A DNA stretch of 64,000 nucleotides from Acanthamoeba castellanii str. Neff (Eukaryota > Discosea > Longamoebia > Acanthamoebidae): positions 38,582-102,581 of the forward strand of contig NW_004457268.1 in NCBI RefSeq assembly GCF_000313135.1, given 5' to 3'. Below the pieces are notes generated by a model. That model made no database searches. It had not been told where the DNA came from and saw nothing but the letters and a program-made list of their open reading frames with translations. Each line of letters begins with the position of its first letter. The stretch's first letter is position 1. Positions 20,493-31,857 of the stretch are shown here, one piece after another. Made by a program: the position numbers and the translations under genes.

Positions 20493-20901
20493 TGGTGGAC
20501 CGTGGACCGGGCAATCCTGCCTCGGCGAGCTGACTCCGACGAGCTTGCGGCTCGGCAGTTGAGCCCTCCGCGCATGGCGAGGGGGAGTGCAGTGCAACCT
20601 CGGCCGCCAATTGTGTCGTTCGTTTTTTTCCATAATTGCTGAGATCAGTCGGAGTGACGTCACACTGAGCAGCTGATTCGTCTGAATGATCTCGGATTAC
20701 GCAAGGCAAACCCGTTTTCCTGCCCATTACTGTAAGTTTCGTGCAAAGAACGTGGCGGCGAAAACCCACTGTTCAAGCGGTGCCCCAGACGAGAAGAAGG
20801 AGAACGAGGACCCATCATGAAGCCGCTGAACGGAGATGAGGTTTCCGCCGGGGAGGTCTCTGGTTCGTGATGCCCACCCAATCAACCAAGCCGTTCACCA
20901 G

Positions 20902-20910
20902 CATAAATAG
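20902..20910 (+). promoter_or_regulatory. TATA-like box of family member E
   Basis: CATAAATAG lies 65-73 bases before the ATG at 20975. It follows the same pattern as members D and F and the actobindin gene. Confidence 0.55.
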
Positions 20911-20974
20911 CGGTCAGACCCTTCTGCCAAACGCTTCATTCATCTAACCAACTGCCATCATCATCACCAACACC

Positions 20975-21304
20975 ATGAAGCTGCCCACTTCGCTCCGCCG
21001 CTCCAAGGACACCCCGGCCGCCACGACCGCCAACACCAACGCCGCCACCAAGAAGAGGGACCACCGGCGAGGAGACGGCCAGCGCGGGCTGGACAAGTGG
21101 AAGTCGCTCCTGGACCAGATCCCGCCCACGACGCAGGCCAACAACGACAGATGCGACTACAACGGCCGCCGCGCTGGCCAGGCGCCCTCGCCCAGAGAGT
21201 TCGACGACGCCGCCACGCCCACGCTGCGCAGGCAGAGGATCCTCGCGCAGATCGAGGCTGTCGACTCGTTCTACCGCTACACCTCCGGCGCCATCTTCGC
21301 CTGA
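20975..21304 (+). CDS. Small-protein family member E
   Basis: An intronless 109-residue frame that begins MKLPTSLRRSKDTP, as in member D, followed by an Ala/Thr linker, a basic patch (KKRDHRRGDG) and QRGLDKWKSLLDQIP. The C-terminal block is degraded: APSPREFDDAATPTLRRQR and a tail ending YTSGAIFA, so SPRE replaces SPRW and the NPAxF end is lost. The central QRGLDKWK matches member A closely. Confidence 0.8.
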   Translation: MKLPTSLRRSKDTPAATTANTNAATKKRDHRRGDGQRGLDKWKSLLDQIPPTTQANNDRCDYNGRRAGQAPSPREFDDAATPTLRRQRILAQIEAVDSFYRYTSGAIFA

Positions 21305-21437
21305 AGTGTGCCCACACTAATGTCACCCATCCTTGTCATTATTCTCACTATTTATTAGACAATATAAAAGAACAACTTCCACAGGGGAGTTATTTTATTT
21401 AAAAACACGCCAGTGTGGTGATGGTAACTCGATCGAG

Positions 21438-22715
21438 TTAAGGGGCGGTGGTGGGCGCATCGCAGGTGTAGTCGACCACCGTCGTCAGGACGTGGGCCGT
21501 GTGCGAGACCCAGTTGGCGCCCGCAGGCGTTGCAAAGCAACCGGCACCGTCGGCGCAGGTGGTCAGCGCGCCCGGGTTGGTGTCTACCCAGCCCTCCTCC
21601 AGGAACCAGTACTGGTTGGTCCCGGGCGAGGCCGGTTCGGCGCAGAAGGCCAGCAGGTAGGTCCGGGCGGGGTCAGCGCGGCGAGCGGCCCAGAGAAGGT
21701 GGCCTGGACCGGGGGTGTAGGTGGGCTGTACAGCCGGCACCACCGTGACGAAGCTGGTGGGCAGGCCGGGCGTGATGTCGGTGGCGGCCACGATCGTCTG
21801 CGCGGCGGCGTCGATCACGAAGCCGCGCGCGGCCGGCGACGCCGAGGAGTCGTCGAACACGAACAACGCGCCCGAGACGTTGTAGGGGCGGAGGTGGTAG
21901 GTGAAGCTGCGGACCGAGCTTACACCGCGCACGGCGTTGGCGAAGCAGTTGACCGCCAGCCAGCCCAGCAACGGGTCCGGCGCCGCGCCCCACGGACCCA
22001 GGCCATTGTTGTGGCCCAGCCAGCTGAAGCTCGCATTCCCCGTAGTGCAGGGCACCTCGATGGGCTGCAGCGGCGATGGCGAAGCGGACGGCGACGGCAC
22101 CGGCGACGTCGACGGCGAACACGAAGGGGTGGTGGACGGCGTGGGAGTAGACGTAGGCGATGCAGTGGGCGATGACGTGGGCGAACGCGACGGGGTGGTG
22201 GACGGCGTGGGCGAAGTGGTGGGCGTGGGGCTGGGGCAGAGGCTGCCGGGCAGGACGGACACATCGTCGAGCAGGTAGGCCGCCGGGTCGTGCCGGGCGC
22301 CGAAGAAGAGGACGGTCGACGTGGACCGGACGGCGACGGTGCGGCAGTACTGGGTCTGGGCCTGAGCGGGGCCGTTGATGAGCGAGAGCAGCGTCGAGCC
22401 GCCAAACTTGGCCAGGAACGCGTTGGGCGTGCCCTGGCTGCAGCCCAGAGTGAAGCGCACGGTGTAGGTGGCGCCGGAGGTGGTGGCCAGGGTCTGGGTG
22501 ATGTTGCCCAGGCCGCCCACGGAGCCCATGGCGCACTGGCCGTTGAGCTGCTTGAGGTAGCCGGAGTAGGCGCCGGTGGTGACGGTCCAGCCGGAGAGAT
22601 CGGTGGTGAACTGGCCATTCACCACCATCTCGCCCCTGGCGCAGCTGATGGCGAAGATGGCGCAGATCAGAACGGTAATGAGAACGAGTGGTGTTGATGA
22701 TGAGGTTGTCATCAT
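21438..22715 (-). CDS. Secreted two-domain protein with Ser/Thr/Pro linker (lectin-like N-terminal domain)
   Basis: An intronless 425-residue frame. The N-terminus is a signal peptide (PLVLITVLICAIFAISC, cleavage near CARG-E). Residues ~28-155 look like a galactose-binding/CBM-type beta-sandwich: VVNGQFTTDLSGWTVTTGAY, YTVRFTLGC, LLDDVSVLPGS. This layout is common in DUF642/CBM4-like domains. A linker of about 60 residues rich in SPTPS repeats follows, as in extracellular glycoproteins. The C-terminal ~200 residues form a second, unrecognised domain with several Cys (CFANAV, AFCAEP, GCFATPAG). Likely a secreted or cell-surface/cyst-wall sugar-binding protein (inference). A TATA box lies about 55 bases upstream. 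Confidence 0.75.
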   Translation of the reverse strand: MMTTSSSTPLVLITVLICAIFAISCARGEMVVNGQFTTDLSGWTVTTGAYSGYLKQLNGQCAMGSVGGLGNITQTLATTSGATYTVRFTLGCSQGTPNAFLAKFGGSTLLSLINGPAQAQTQYCRTVAVRSTSTVLFFGARHDPAAYLLDDVSVLPGSLCPSPTPTTSPTPSTTPSRSPTSSPTASPTSTPTPSTTPSCSPSTSPVPSPSASPSPLQPIEVPCTTGNASFSWLGHNNGLGPWGAAPDPLLGWLAVNCFANAVRGVSSVRSFTYHLRPYNVSGALFVFDDSSASPAARGFVIDAAAQTIVAATDITPGLPTSFVTVVPAVQPTYTPGPGHLLWAARRADPARTYLLAFCAEPASPGTNQYWFLEEGWVDTNPGALTTCADGAGCFATPAGANWVSHTAHVLTTVVDYTCDAPTTAP

Positions 22716-23068
22716 TGTCTGATGTAGTCTGGTGGAGCAAGCGATGATTGAATATGAAAGAGAAGCGCCTTTATATGTTCGGGGTTGCCCAAGTGCAGCT
22801 CAGGGAAATGGTGCAGCTCCTATCCGACTACGGTGCCAAGGAGGAAAACAGCGAAGCGCCACTCCGCTCCGATCAGCGAAATATGGTACGGTGGACCTTT
22901 TTAGGTGTTTGTGCTGGAATCACACAATATTTATTGAGGCCATACGCCATTGGCCCTTCTCACAATAATCATCAGCCTCTCTTATCCCATATGTTTGGCT
23001 CTTGGGCTTGTTAAATAAGTGTTCATCACCTGTACATAGTAGTCGTCTGCCGATATAGATCAGAGCGC
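22716..23068. other. Intergenic: upstream region of the secreted protein gene
   Basis: 353 bases between the ATG of the secreted protein gene (22715) and the stop of the membrane protein gene (23069), both minus strand. It contains the TATA box at 22769-22776 and AT-richer sequence; no coding signal. Confidence 0.5.
22769..22776 (-). promoter_or_regulatory. TATA box of the secreted lectin-like gene
   Basis: The minus strand reads ATATAAAGG about 55 bases before the ATG at 22715, a near-consensus TATA element. Confidence 0.6.
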
Positions 23069-26000
23069 TCACAGTTGTTCGAGGTCCTCCCGGCCGATGC
23101 TGATGGCTGTGAGCTGGCTCTGTGACCGTTTGGCGTATCTTCGCTTCGAGACAAGGCCGGCCACCAGCGCCACTAGAATGACCACGACCACGACGACCAC
23201 CGCGACAGGCACCGCCACGGCCACCGCCACCACGAGGCCGTCATCGCTCGAGCTCTTCCCCTTCTTGGAGCCCACAACCACCGAAAAGTCTGATGTCCCA
23301 CACGCCAAGATCAGATACTGTCGCACGCCACACCGCACACACCGCACACACATTACCACCGCACACGCCGCGCAACGGACCTGGATCAAATATGAGCGTG
23401 CCGTTGAAGTGGTCGAACGAGAGGACCACCTCGGCCGCGGCCTCGTTGGCCACGTGCTCGACGTGCACCCGCGCCAGCGTGCCGTCATCGGCCCTCGACA
23501 GCGCTGCGCCGAGCAAGCGCACCACCGCCGTCCTCGGCTCAGACTCGTCGCCGCCTGCGCTGCCGATTGCCAGCTCGTAGGAGGTCACACCGCGCTGCGG
23601 CGTGTCGGGCTGCACCGTGACCGAGCTGAAGCCGGGGCTGACCTTCATGTGCAGCCGCAGCGTATTGTCCGGCGAGAGCCAGGGCCAGCTCGGGCTGATC
23701 TGGAACGTCATCTTGGCGAACTCGGGCGAGGCAGCCAGCGGCTCGTCGCTGACGATGGACGGCACCGAGACGTTGATCGCGCGGTCGAACAGGTACCACC
23801 GCAGGCCGAACTGGGTGTCGTTGCTACCCAGCAGGTCCGCCGAGAATCGGTAGGTCTGCGCCGCGCCGACGTAGTCAGGCACCTGTCCGATGCTCCATTC
23901 ACCTGACATTGTTCACATTCTCAGCCGTGTGTGTCGTGTCGTGTCGTGTGTCATGCGTGCGTGTGCGGTCGTGTCGTGTGCGGTAGTGCGTGTATTACCT
24001 TTGAGAGCCGATGCTGTGCGGACAACGGTCCCGTTGGGCGCCACCTCTTCGATCTCGACCAGGTTCAGGCCCACCGGGGCGTCGGTAGACCCCCTGGAGG
24101 GGTTGACGCCGATGATCGGAGCCGAGACGTTGAAGCTCAGCACCAGCGCGATGTTCTCGTCGGCGCTCGGCGTGTTGAGAATGTACAGCGTCACAAAGGT
24201 CAGCGCGATCCGGTACTTGGACAGCGCGAACGACCCGAGCGCGGGCAGAAGCTGGAGCGACCCACTGCCCGACCCGTTGACGTTCGACCGCATCGAGATC
24301 GTTGTGTTACCCTCACCTGATTGTGAGTTAATTAAATTGTGTTGACATTTCAGCTATATACATATTAATAGTTGATAAATCGTCACATATGATTAGACGT
24401 CTATGTACCTGGGACGATGGAGTTTGATGCGGTGTCAAGGGACCCGTTGCCGTAGGACACGGAGAAGTTGAAGTTGACCGTAGACGGGAGCAGGTCCTTG
24501 GTCACGATGAACTCGTACACGACCCCTCTCGCGGCGGTCATCGGCGAGTTGTCGAAGAGCGCCACCGTGGGCACCACCGTCGAGGCCGCGCAGCCTGTGG
24601 AGGCTGGAATCGACGTGATCGTCAGAAACAAAACACAACACCAACGCACACAACACACGCACACCACACTCGCACAAGCCATCGCACACGCTCACTGGAC
24701 ACGCATGGGGGCAGGTACCTGTCAAGTAGGGCGAGAGGGAAGCTGGAAGCTGGAAGGCGTTGGAGTCGTAGGTGGACTCGCACTGGACAGAAAAGCCGGA
24801 CGGCAGCTCGGGTACGTAGCCCATGGCCCACTCGCACTGGCCCTGCTCCTGCTCCGCGATGTGCACGCCTGTGACGCACCACCGACCGAACAACCATGAG
24901 CGCTCAAGCGATTGCGCAGGGTCGAAGCCAAGAGGGGCGGTACCGCCGACCAAGCCGGTGAGGTCGTCGGTGAGGCACTGCCAATCGCCGGTCTCCTTGC
25001 AGCTGAACCCGTGGCCGACGGTGCCCGGCCAGTTGATCGAAACGGGCGCCTCCTGCACCCACCTCCCTGCGTTGCCGCTCGAGGAGCCGATGGCCGCCAG
25101 CGATGTCTGGACACCTGCAATCCAAACAACACGAGAGGAAGTAGTTAGATGCTGGTCGGTGTGGTGGTGACTCGAGTGGTGCACGCACCTGCGCTCCCTG
25201 TTGGGCCGGAGATGGTCAGGTTGGCCGGGGCGGACTGCCGCCAGTTGCCACCGAATACGGCGACGCCTATGATTATGATTGGATCGAGTGGTGGGTGGGA
25301 GTGGAGTCGAAACATACGCGCGACTCCAATGGGTCTCATACCGGTGGCTGCGAGCGTGCTGCGGGCGGTGCTCGACAGCGTGACTTCGGTAGTCTGTTTC
25401 CATTCGCTGTCGCCCTCCAGATAGACCGCTGCAGCGAACCGCCCGCCGGACACAAGACAGAGGAGTCAGCACTGGGTAGGGGCAACACCACCACGTACGC
25501 GCTGAGCGTACCTGTGGTGGCGTTGGTGGTCGACACTGCAGACACCACAGCTTGGCCTGTCGTCTGAATCCACTCCATGTTCTGGCCCAGCGAGACTCCT
25601 GGACGCCCAAGATCCGTGAGTACAGCTCGTCCGCAGGGCAGAAAGGGCAAGACCTCCGGCGGCGAAGTGGTGCATACCCACGGCCTGGCTGGGTGACTCG
25701 ACGCGTACGTAGGCGTCGGCCTTCTGCTCCCACTTGCCGCCCGATTCGCTCTCGGGCCGGGAGATCACGCCGTGCGCGGGGTAGTCGGAGACCAGCGTCA
25801 CGTTCACCACCCCATTCTGCTGCCACTCGCCCTCGCTCAGTGCCACACCGAACGAACGACCCGCCAACCCTGTGTGTGTGCGTGTGCGGTGGTGCGTGTG
25901 CGTGTCTTCTGTGTAAGTGCTGGGCTCTCGGGGCTGATCTGAGGAGCACGTACAGCCCGTGGCATTGCACTTGAAGTTGGCGGGAGGCACGACAGTGAGG

Positions 26001-26658
26001 CGGTCCTGCTGCGTGAGACTGCCCTCGCTGCCGATCTCCAAAGCTGTGCGGATGGGTTGAGGGATGGTGTGAGTTCGTGACTGGCCAGAAGAGGGCGTTG
26101 GGCCAACGACATACCTCCGACCAGGCGGAGGTTGCCGAAGACGTTGACGGTCGAGTTGACCCGCAGCCACACGTCCCAATGCGGACCCTCCACTATCGAA
26201 CCCACGCCCTGGAACCTGCCCCATTCACGTTATAGAATTGTAAAATAAAATGAAAAAGAAAGATAATATAAAAACCTGAGCTGGACGAGCTAGGTGGAGT
26301 ACGAGAGGGTGAGCGGGACGAGGGACGTTGTAGGGCCGGAAGTCTCGGAGTAGGAGCTGGCCTGGACGTTGATCACAGTATCGCTGACGGCTGCGCTGAT
26401 CGCCGCACCAATGGAAGAGAAGTCGCACGGCGTACCTCCGGAGGGACACACAGTCACTGCGGAGCGGGTGGAAAAACAAAACAGATAAATAACTTAGGCA
26501 GACCAGTAATAGAAAGAATAATAGACAAATAATTTGAATAATAGACCCCTTGGGGTTCTTGTGAGGCCCGCACCAATGGCTGGTGAAGCCGAGCATCGAA
26601 GAGACCACGATACGACCAGAGAGAGAAAGAGGAGGAGAAGGGCGTGGTGTGCTTGCAT
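23069..26658 (-). CDS. Type I membrane protein with exon-sized extracellular repeats
   Basis: Thirteen exons close in frame to 838 residues: 26574-26658, 26303-26456, 26115-26215, 25954-26043, 25678-25869, 25512-25598, 25342-25428, 25189-25266, 24719-25114, 24409-24594, 23999-24316, 23381-23902, 23069-23289. Exon 1 is a signal peptide (ALLLLFLSLVVSWSLRCSAS). Exons 2-3 look like the start of a right-handed beta-helix (CDFSSIGAAISAAVSDTVIN). Exons 4-9 carry repeats of the type xxxGxWxQxxxxxVxV, for example SEGEWQQNGVVNV, GQNMEWIQTTGQAV and GDSEWKQTTEVTL. Exon 9 adds a Cys-containing insert. The last exon has a Val-rich membrane helix (about 25 residues) and a short basic tail SKRRYAKRSQSQ. Probably a cell-surface protein; ligand unknown. 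Confidence 0.75.
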
Positions 26659-27006
26659 GGCTGTAGTTTGGTTGTCTCAGGGTGGAGGGAGATGTTGGGA
26701 CTGTTTCAAGAGGTGGGTACGTGGTTTGTTGATGCCACTCTCAATAGGCAAGGCCACACCGGGCGTCCGTTGGCGGCTAGCCCCCCCGTTGGCTAATAAC
26801 CGCGTGTTTCGGCTTGTCCCCCTAGCAACCTGAACCTTTTTGACCGGCTGACGCACTTTTCAGACCGAGATAGGGTTGATCTATACCTAAATTCTTCTCA
26901 TCTATTACTATATACAAACACATATACTCCCTCTCTCCAAAATATCACAGCATCCGCCACTTTCCATACCAGTGACACGGAGATCTCCTCTTCATCACTC
27001 GCATCA
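26659..27006. other. Intergenic: membrane protein upstream region and UAP 3' flank
   Basis: 348 bases between the membrane protein ATG (26658) and the UAP stop (27007), both on the minus strand. No coding frame or clear TATA box. The stretch around 26880-26940 is AT-rich. Confidence 0.45.
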
Positions 27007-29160
27007 TCAGTTAAAGTGATGCACGCTGAGCCCCGGTCCACCGCCGTCGCGCACGGCTGCATCCATAAAAAAAGGGAGACCGTAGGTCTGGCCCTTGACG
27101 CCCTCCAGGCCCTCGCCGGCGTACGAGACCAGCGGCGAGATCTCCACCTCGTCCAGCTGCTCGTCGCCGCCGCTTGAGTTGGTGGCGGCCGCCGAGCCGT
27201 TGGTGGCCCGCTCGAGGAAGCGGCCGCCGGCGCGGGTGATGTAACGCTTGTGGAGGTTGTAGAGGTCCCGCCGGCAGGTCTCGGGGCAGTCCTTGCCCGC
27301 GCCCGAGGCGTTCTTGAGCGGCGAGAACTCCTCCTCGCGCACGATCTCAAAGGCCACCAACTTGTTGGCGTGCTGGAAGGATTCAAGGAGGTGGAAAGGT
27401 CATGCTTCGCTGTCGTGTGTCGTGTGTGTCGTGTGTGTCGTGTGTGTCGTGTGTGTCGTGTGTGTCGTGTGTGTCGTGTGTGTCGTGTGTGTCGTGTGTG
27501 TCGACGAACCTCGAACACGTCGAAAATGAACTGCTCCAGCTTGTAGCCATTGTTGGCGGTGGCGATGACCGGGTTGCCCTCTTCATCGGCACAGTGGATC
27601 TTCTTGAAGGCCAAGTGGTAACTGTGATGGTCATTCGGCATTCAGACGGTTAGTCGTCACTCATCTCGTGCTCGCAGTGCCTCTTGCGCGCGTGCGTGGC
27701 GGGGGAGCACGTACGGCAGGGAGCTTGAGTATTCGCGAGCCGCCTTCTCGAGGAAATCGATGCGGTACGTGTTCATGCACAGATGGCCGGCGTTGAACAT
27801 GAGCTCGCCCGTCTTTTCGTCCCGCTTGGCGGCCAGCTCCTTGTCGATCTCGCTGTACTCGATGACGCCGTACTTGCCGTCTCGCAGGGCGAGGACACCC
27901 ACAGCCTCATTGGGCGCAGACTGAAGCGAAGCAGAAGAGATGAGCTAAGCGCCCAGCGGGCAGCGGAAATCAATTTGAAGGAAGGTGATCATCACTTACC
28001 TTGGGAGCGACCTTGCAGCCCACGTCAGCGGCAGACTCGTAGAGGAAACCCAGGAACACGGGATCCACCATCTTGATGAGGATGTTGTCTACACAATACT
28101 GGAACATGTACTCGACCTCGTTCTTCCTCATGTCCTGTAGGATTCCCCACTTGTCGAGCGCTATCGTGCCGTCAGCCAACACATTCGAGCGTTGCACACG
28201 ATCTCAGACGCACACGCCTATCCAGCACACGCAACACATACCGTGGTAGAGCCCTCCGTTGCCGTCCGGTGCCATGGCTACGCGGCCAGCGGACTCGAGC
28301 ATGATGTGGCCGTCCTTGGTGAGGCACGGCAACAGGCCCTGCTGGAAGAAAACGGCGTCCTGCGCGTTGAGGCCGAAGTAGTTGTGGTCCTTGAAGAAGT
28401 TCTGCGTCTTGTCGTCCGTGTCGATGCTGGTCATCACATACCACCGTATCGGTTTGCCTGTGTTCCATGAAGAAGCGAGAAATCAGAATAAGAAACAGCT
28501 TTCAATATTCTACCTAATTACCATATACATCATTAATAATAAATAAAATAAAAAAGAGAATACATAAATGGATCAAATAAGCGGAGTGAGGTGTACATGG
28601 CTTGCCCAGTCTGTCGGTCACCAGCTGCTGCAGTTTGATCAGGCGCTCCGCCTGAATCTGAAACAGCGACCTGTGGGAGAGGAGGCCGATGTCCACAGTA
28701 CCCTTGGGGTCGGGACAGCCCAGGCGCGTGCCCTGGCCGCCGGCGACAACCAGCGTAGCTACCTTGCCCTCGGCAATCTTCTGGTAGCCGAGCTCTTCCC
28801 ATCGAGCCCTCTCCTCGGGCTTCGCTTCCGCAATCTTGACAGACGCTTGCAGGGGCTCAATCCTCGCTGAGTTCTGACCCACTCCGCCTTGAGAGGAAAG
28901 CGCGACGTCAGCATTGGCGCTACGCGATTCCTCATTCATGAGGAAAATGCGATGCGAGTAGCGGGAATGATTGAGTACGTACAAGGATTGGTCGCGGCGG
29001 CGTACTTCTTCGCCAGGTCTTCCACATCGATAGTCTGTAGCTGTTCATAGAAGGCGATCTTCTCCTCCTCATTCAACTTCTCCTCGAAGCGAAAGACCTG
29101 CCCCTGTCCGGCGGCTGTGTACAATTCCTTCAATTTGGTAAAATCGTGCGATGACGTCAT
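27007..29160 (-). CDS. UAP1: UDP-N-acetylglucosamine pyrophosphorylase
   Basis: Seven exons (28983-29160, 28597-28866, 28242-28457, 28000-28160, 27715-27920, 27510-27621, 27007-27372) close in frame to 502 residues, close to the length of human UAP1. The nucleotide-binding signature LVVAGGQGTRLGCPDPKG is intact, followed by SLFQIQAERL, WYVMTSIDT, FFKDHNYFGL, APDGNGGLYH, FNAGHLCMNTYRIDFL and FKLEQFIFDVFE-like NGYKLEQFIFD. The enzyme makes UDP-GlcNAc from UTP and GlcNAc-1-phosphate in the cytosol for glycoproteins, GPI anchors and chitin-like polymers. ATG 29160 gives the family-typical N-terminus; an in-frame ATG at 29244 could add 28 residues. One intron contains a GTGTGTCGT tract. Confidence 0.95.
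27413..27502. repeat. Intronic (GTGTGTCGT)n tandem repeat
   Basis: About ten copies of a 9-base unit fill most of the last intron of the UAP gene (27373-27509). Frames through it give only CVVCV or DTHDTH repeats. Confidence 0.9.
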
Positions 29161-29494
29161 CTTCTTCTCTACTGCTCCTCGTGTAGTTACTGTGCCTGTT
29201 GTTGATCGATTGGTCTTCTTCGCGTCTGATGTCGGGGCCTGCATGATGCGAACGTTACACCAGTGTTGGTGGTGTCCCTTCGACAAGAGCAGGCCAGGTG
29301 GCAAACCCCTGAACTTGCCGTGCTCGCCCCTCCGTCCACCCCGCCAAAGCCGGGCTTGTCCGCGATTTTCCCCCTGTTGCTTTTTCTAACATCGAAATTT
29401 TTGATTAAATTGCGATACGTTTCAAAATGCTTTCCGAAACCCAAATAACTTGGCTTTTTATTTGAATGAACACTTGGAAAAACAACGCGTAAAG
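29161..29494. other. Divergent upstream region of UAP and F-box/LRR gene 1
   Basis: 334 bases separate start codons on opposite strands and should hold both promoters. The part next to the LRR gene is AT-rich (29380-29460). An in-frame upstream ATG for UAP lies at 29244. Confidence 0.5.
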
Positions 29495-31767
29495 ATGGAA
29501 GGTGCTGAGGTGGAGGCCTACGGGGACGAGGAGGTGGCGGGGTTGTTTTGGTTGCCTGCGGAGCTGTGGGCCATGGTGTGCGGGTACCTGGACACGGGCG
29601 ACCTGGCCCGGCTGAGCACCACGTGCTGGACCCTGCGCTCGCTCGCCCTCTCCAGAGTGCGCCACCACACCTTCTCCCCCCCTCGGTACCACACCCTCCC
29701 ACCTACCCCTCCGTTCTCCGTTACTTTCAGGTAAGTAGGAAAATTAAATCCTTTATTATTTTGATGGATCGGGCGCATTTTGTGCACGACAGGCCTGGTC
29801 ACCGGGCAGAAGAGCATGCGGCAGGCGTTGACGTTCGCCTCGAGCTGGCCGGCCCTCGTGTCGCTCGACCTCTCCGCCTGGGACTCCTTTTCTGATTCGG
29901 TACGCGAGCTGCCGAACCGGGCAGCGCAGCGTAGCGTAGCGTGAATTCTCACACTCACCCTGTCGCTCCTGCAGCTCGTGAAGCACTTGCCAGAGACGCT
30001 GGAGAGTTTGACTCTGAGCTATACGGCCATCACCAATCGCGGTACCTCGTCTCGTCTTCACTCCTACATAGTAGCGCTGTTGCCTCGTTGTGTGATCGTG
30101 CTGATGAATGAGGTCATCGTGATGTGTGTTGTGTCGTGCCTTGACGATTCGAAAGGACTGGCCAGGCTGCCCGTGGGCCTCACGCGCTTGGATGTGGGCT
30201 CCACGCAAGTTACCGGCCTCGGGCTTAGGTATCTGTCTCGCCTCACAGCCCTGCGCGAGCTCAACCTTGCCTCCACTACCAGATTGGGCGTGGAACACCT
30301 CCAGGTGACTAGTCACTACTGACTTTCACTAGTGGCTGAACACTTCTGATTGTGTGTGTGCTCACCCCTCTGGGCGTTCTCAGTGGATACCGTCGAGCGT
30401 GGAAGTGCTAGACCTCTCCTCCGTCTCGGGTCCAGAGAGGCAACTCCGTACGCCCTCGTCCTACACCTATGCCTGCTCGTCGTCGCGCTGACGCCCATGA
30501 CACGCGCCCACTTTTCAACTTCAGAACAAACACTGAAAGTACCGTGGCCGCCGGCTCTGACCGAGCTCAAGTTATGCGGCGCACACCTCGCACTGAGCCA
30601 TCTCTACGGTACTACCCCAAAATCACCGATCACGCTCTCTGTGTTGAGGCCCAACCAACGCCAGCGCTGCGTTCGTACATTTCGTGCGCGTGCTTCACCT
30701 TTACCTTGCCCAGGAATGCCAACAACGCTGACGAGTCTGGACCTTTCCAATTCCTATCTGTACGCGTTCAACGTGGACTTTGACGTGTGTTTGCCGCGCC
30801 TGGAGACTCTCCGCGCCAATCGCTCAGAGGTCATCCGGGGGAGCGCCGAGCATCCTCCGCTGATGTGGTAAGACTTGCTTCACAGTGTGCCCGTTGTGTA
30901 CGTGTGTCGCACTGATGCATTCAACACTTCCTGATGCAGGAGCCTCCCATCGGGGCTCAAGTCGCTTTCATTCGCGCATGCCACCATCTCGAAGGAGTGG
31001 GACCTCCTCGCGTTCCTGCCCGCCTCCATCACCTCGCTCGACTTCTCTTTCACGCGCCTGTCTTACGTACGTCCGCCAAGACTCACTCACAACCAAACAA
31101 ACCCACCTCCGACTTACAGAGCAAGCAATTGTAAGCTCACAATTAAGTGATTCTAACTACACAGGAGCAGGCGCTGTCTGTCCGGACCCCTGCCAGCCTG
31201 TGGTTCGAGACCCTTCCCAAGCGATTGCCGCATCTCCGCCTGATCAATCTCGCCACGTCCTACGCCAGTAACGAACCGCAATGTCTCAAGGTTGCCTCCG
31301 GTCACAAAAAGAGCCCAGAAAAGCTACGCCAGTCGTCAATCGTGTGTCGTGTCTCATATGTGCGTGGCGTGTTACATGTGCGTTTCCGTGACAGGTCATG
31401 CAAGAGCACAGCGTGCAGGTCGTCTGCCCGGCGGCCTATTTCTACTGGCAAGGCACGGTCCCGTGGGTCTTACCGCAAGGTTCGTCACCTCTGGCACCTT
31501 CCGCCGCGGCATGGGCCGGCGAAGTCAACGAAACTGACTTAGGCGAGTGGTCCAGGCCGATTCGATACGGAGGCGCGGTCGCGGGAGGACCAACCCGTGT
31601 GGCAGGCCCTCATCCGGCGGTGTGCCGAACAGCGCGAGCTGCTCAGCTGGCAGCCCCTTGACCCGCCACACAGCTCCGACGAAGCTCTCGAAAAGGAAGA
31701 AGAAGACGACGACGACGAAGGTGGCGGTGACGATGCGCAAGGCAGCCTCCTCTCTGTGGGCCTCTGA
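29495..31767 (+). CDS. F-box / leucine-rich repeat protein, copy 1
   Basis: Exon 1 (from 29495, donor probably after 29685) has an acidic start and an F-box: FWLPAELWAMVCGYLDTGDL, ARLSTTCWTLRSLAL. Ten more exons follow: 29793-29899, 29975-30041, 30156-30304, 30384-30429, 30525-30608, 30714-30867, 30940-31066, 31165-31290, 31395-31479, 31556-31767. They encode LRRs such as WPALVSLDLSAWDSF, LPVGLTRLDVGSTQVTGLGL and LTSLDLSNSYLY, then an acidic tail ending QGSLLSVGL. Exons 2-11 join in frame, but exon 1 to 2 is off by one base next to a run of C. F-box/LRR proteins usually select SCF ubiquitin-ligase substrates. A close paralog lies at 60609-63326. Confidence 0.8.
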
Positions 31768-31857
31768 TGGCCGCCACACGTTCGCCCAACAAGGCGTTGC
31801 CGACGCCATTTTTATTTGTTTTATTTCCTTAATATTTTTTTCACAAATTAATTGAAG

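Larger units (their letters stand above)
20416..20974. other. Divergent upstream region between family members D and E
   Basis: About 560 bases separate divergent genes D and E. Each side has a TATA-like box 65-75 bases before its ATG (20484-20492 minus, 20902-20910 plus). No coding frame was recognised between them. Confidence 0.5.

Noticed and set aside
21333..22697. Plus-strand and alternate minus-strand frames over the secreted protein gene
   Set aside because: They are Arg/Gly/Ala-rich shadows; only the 425-codon minus frame has a signal peptide and domain-like sequence.
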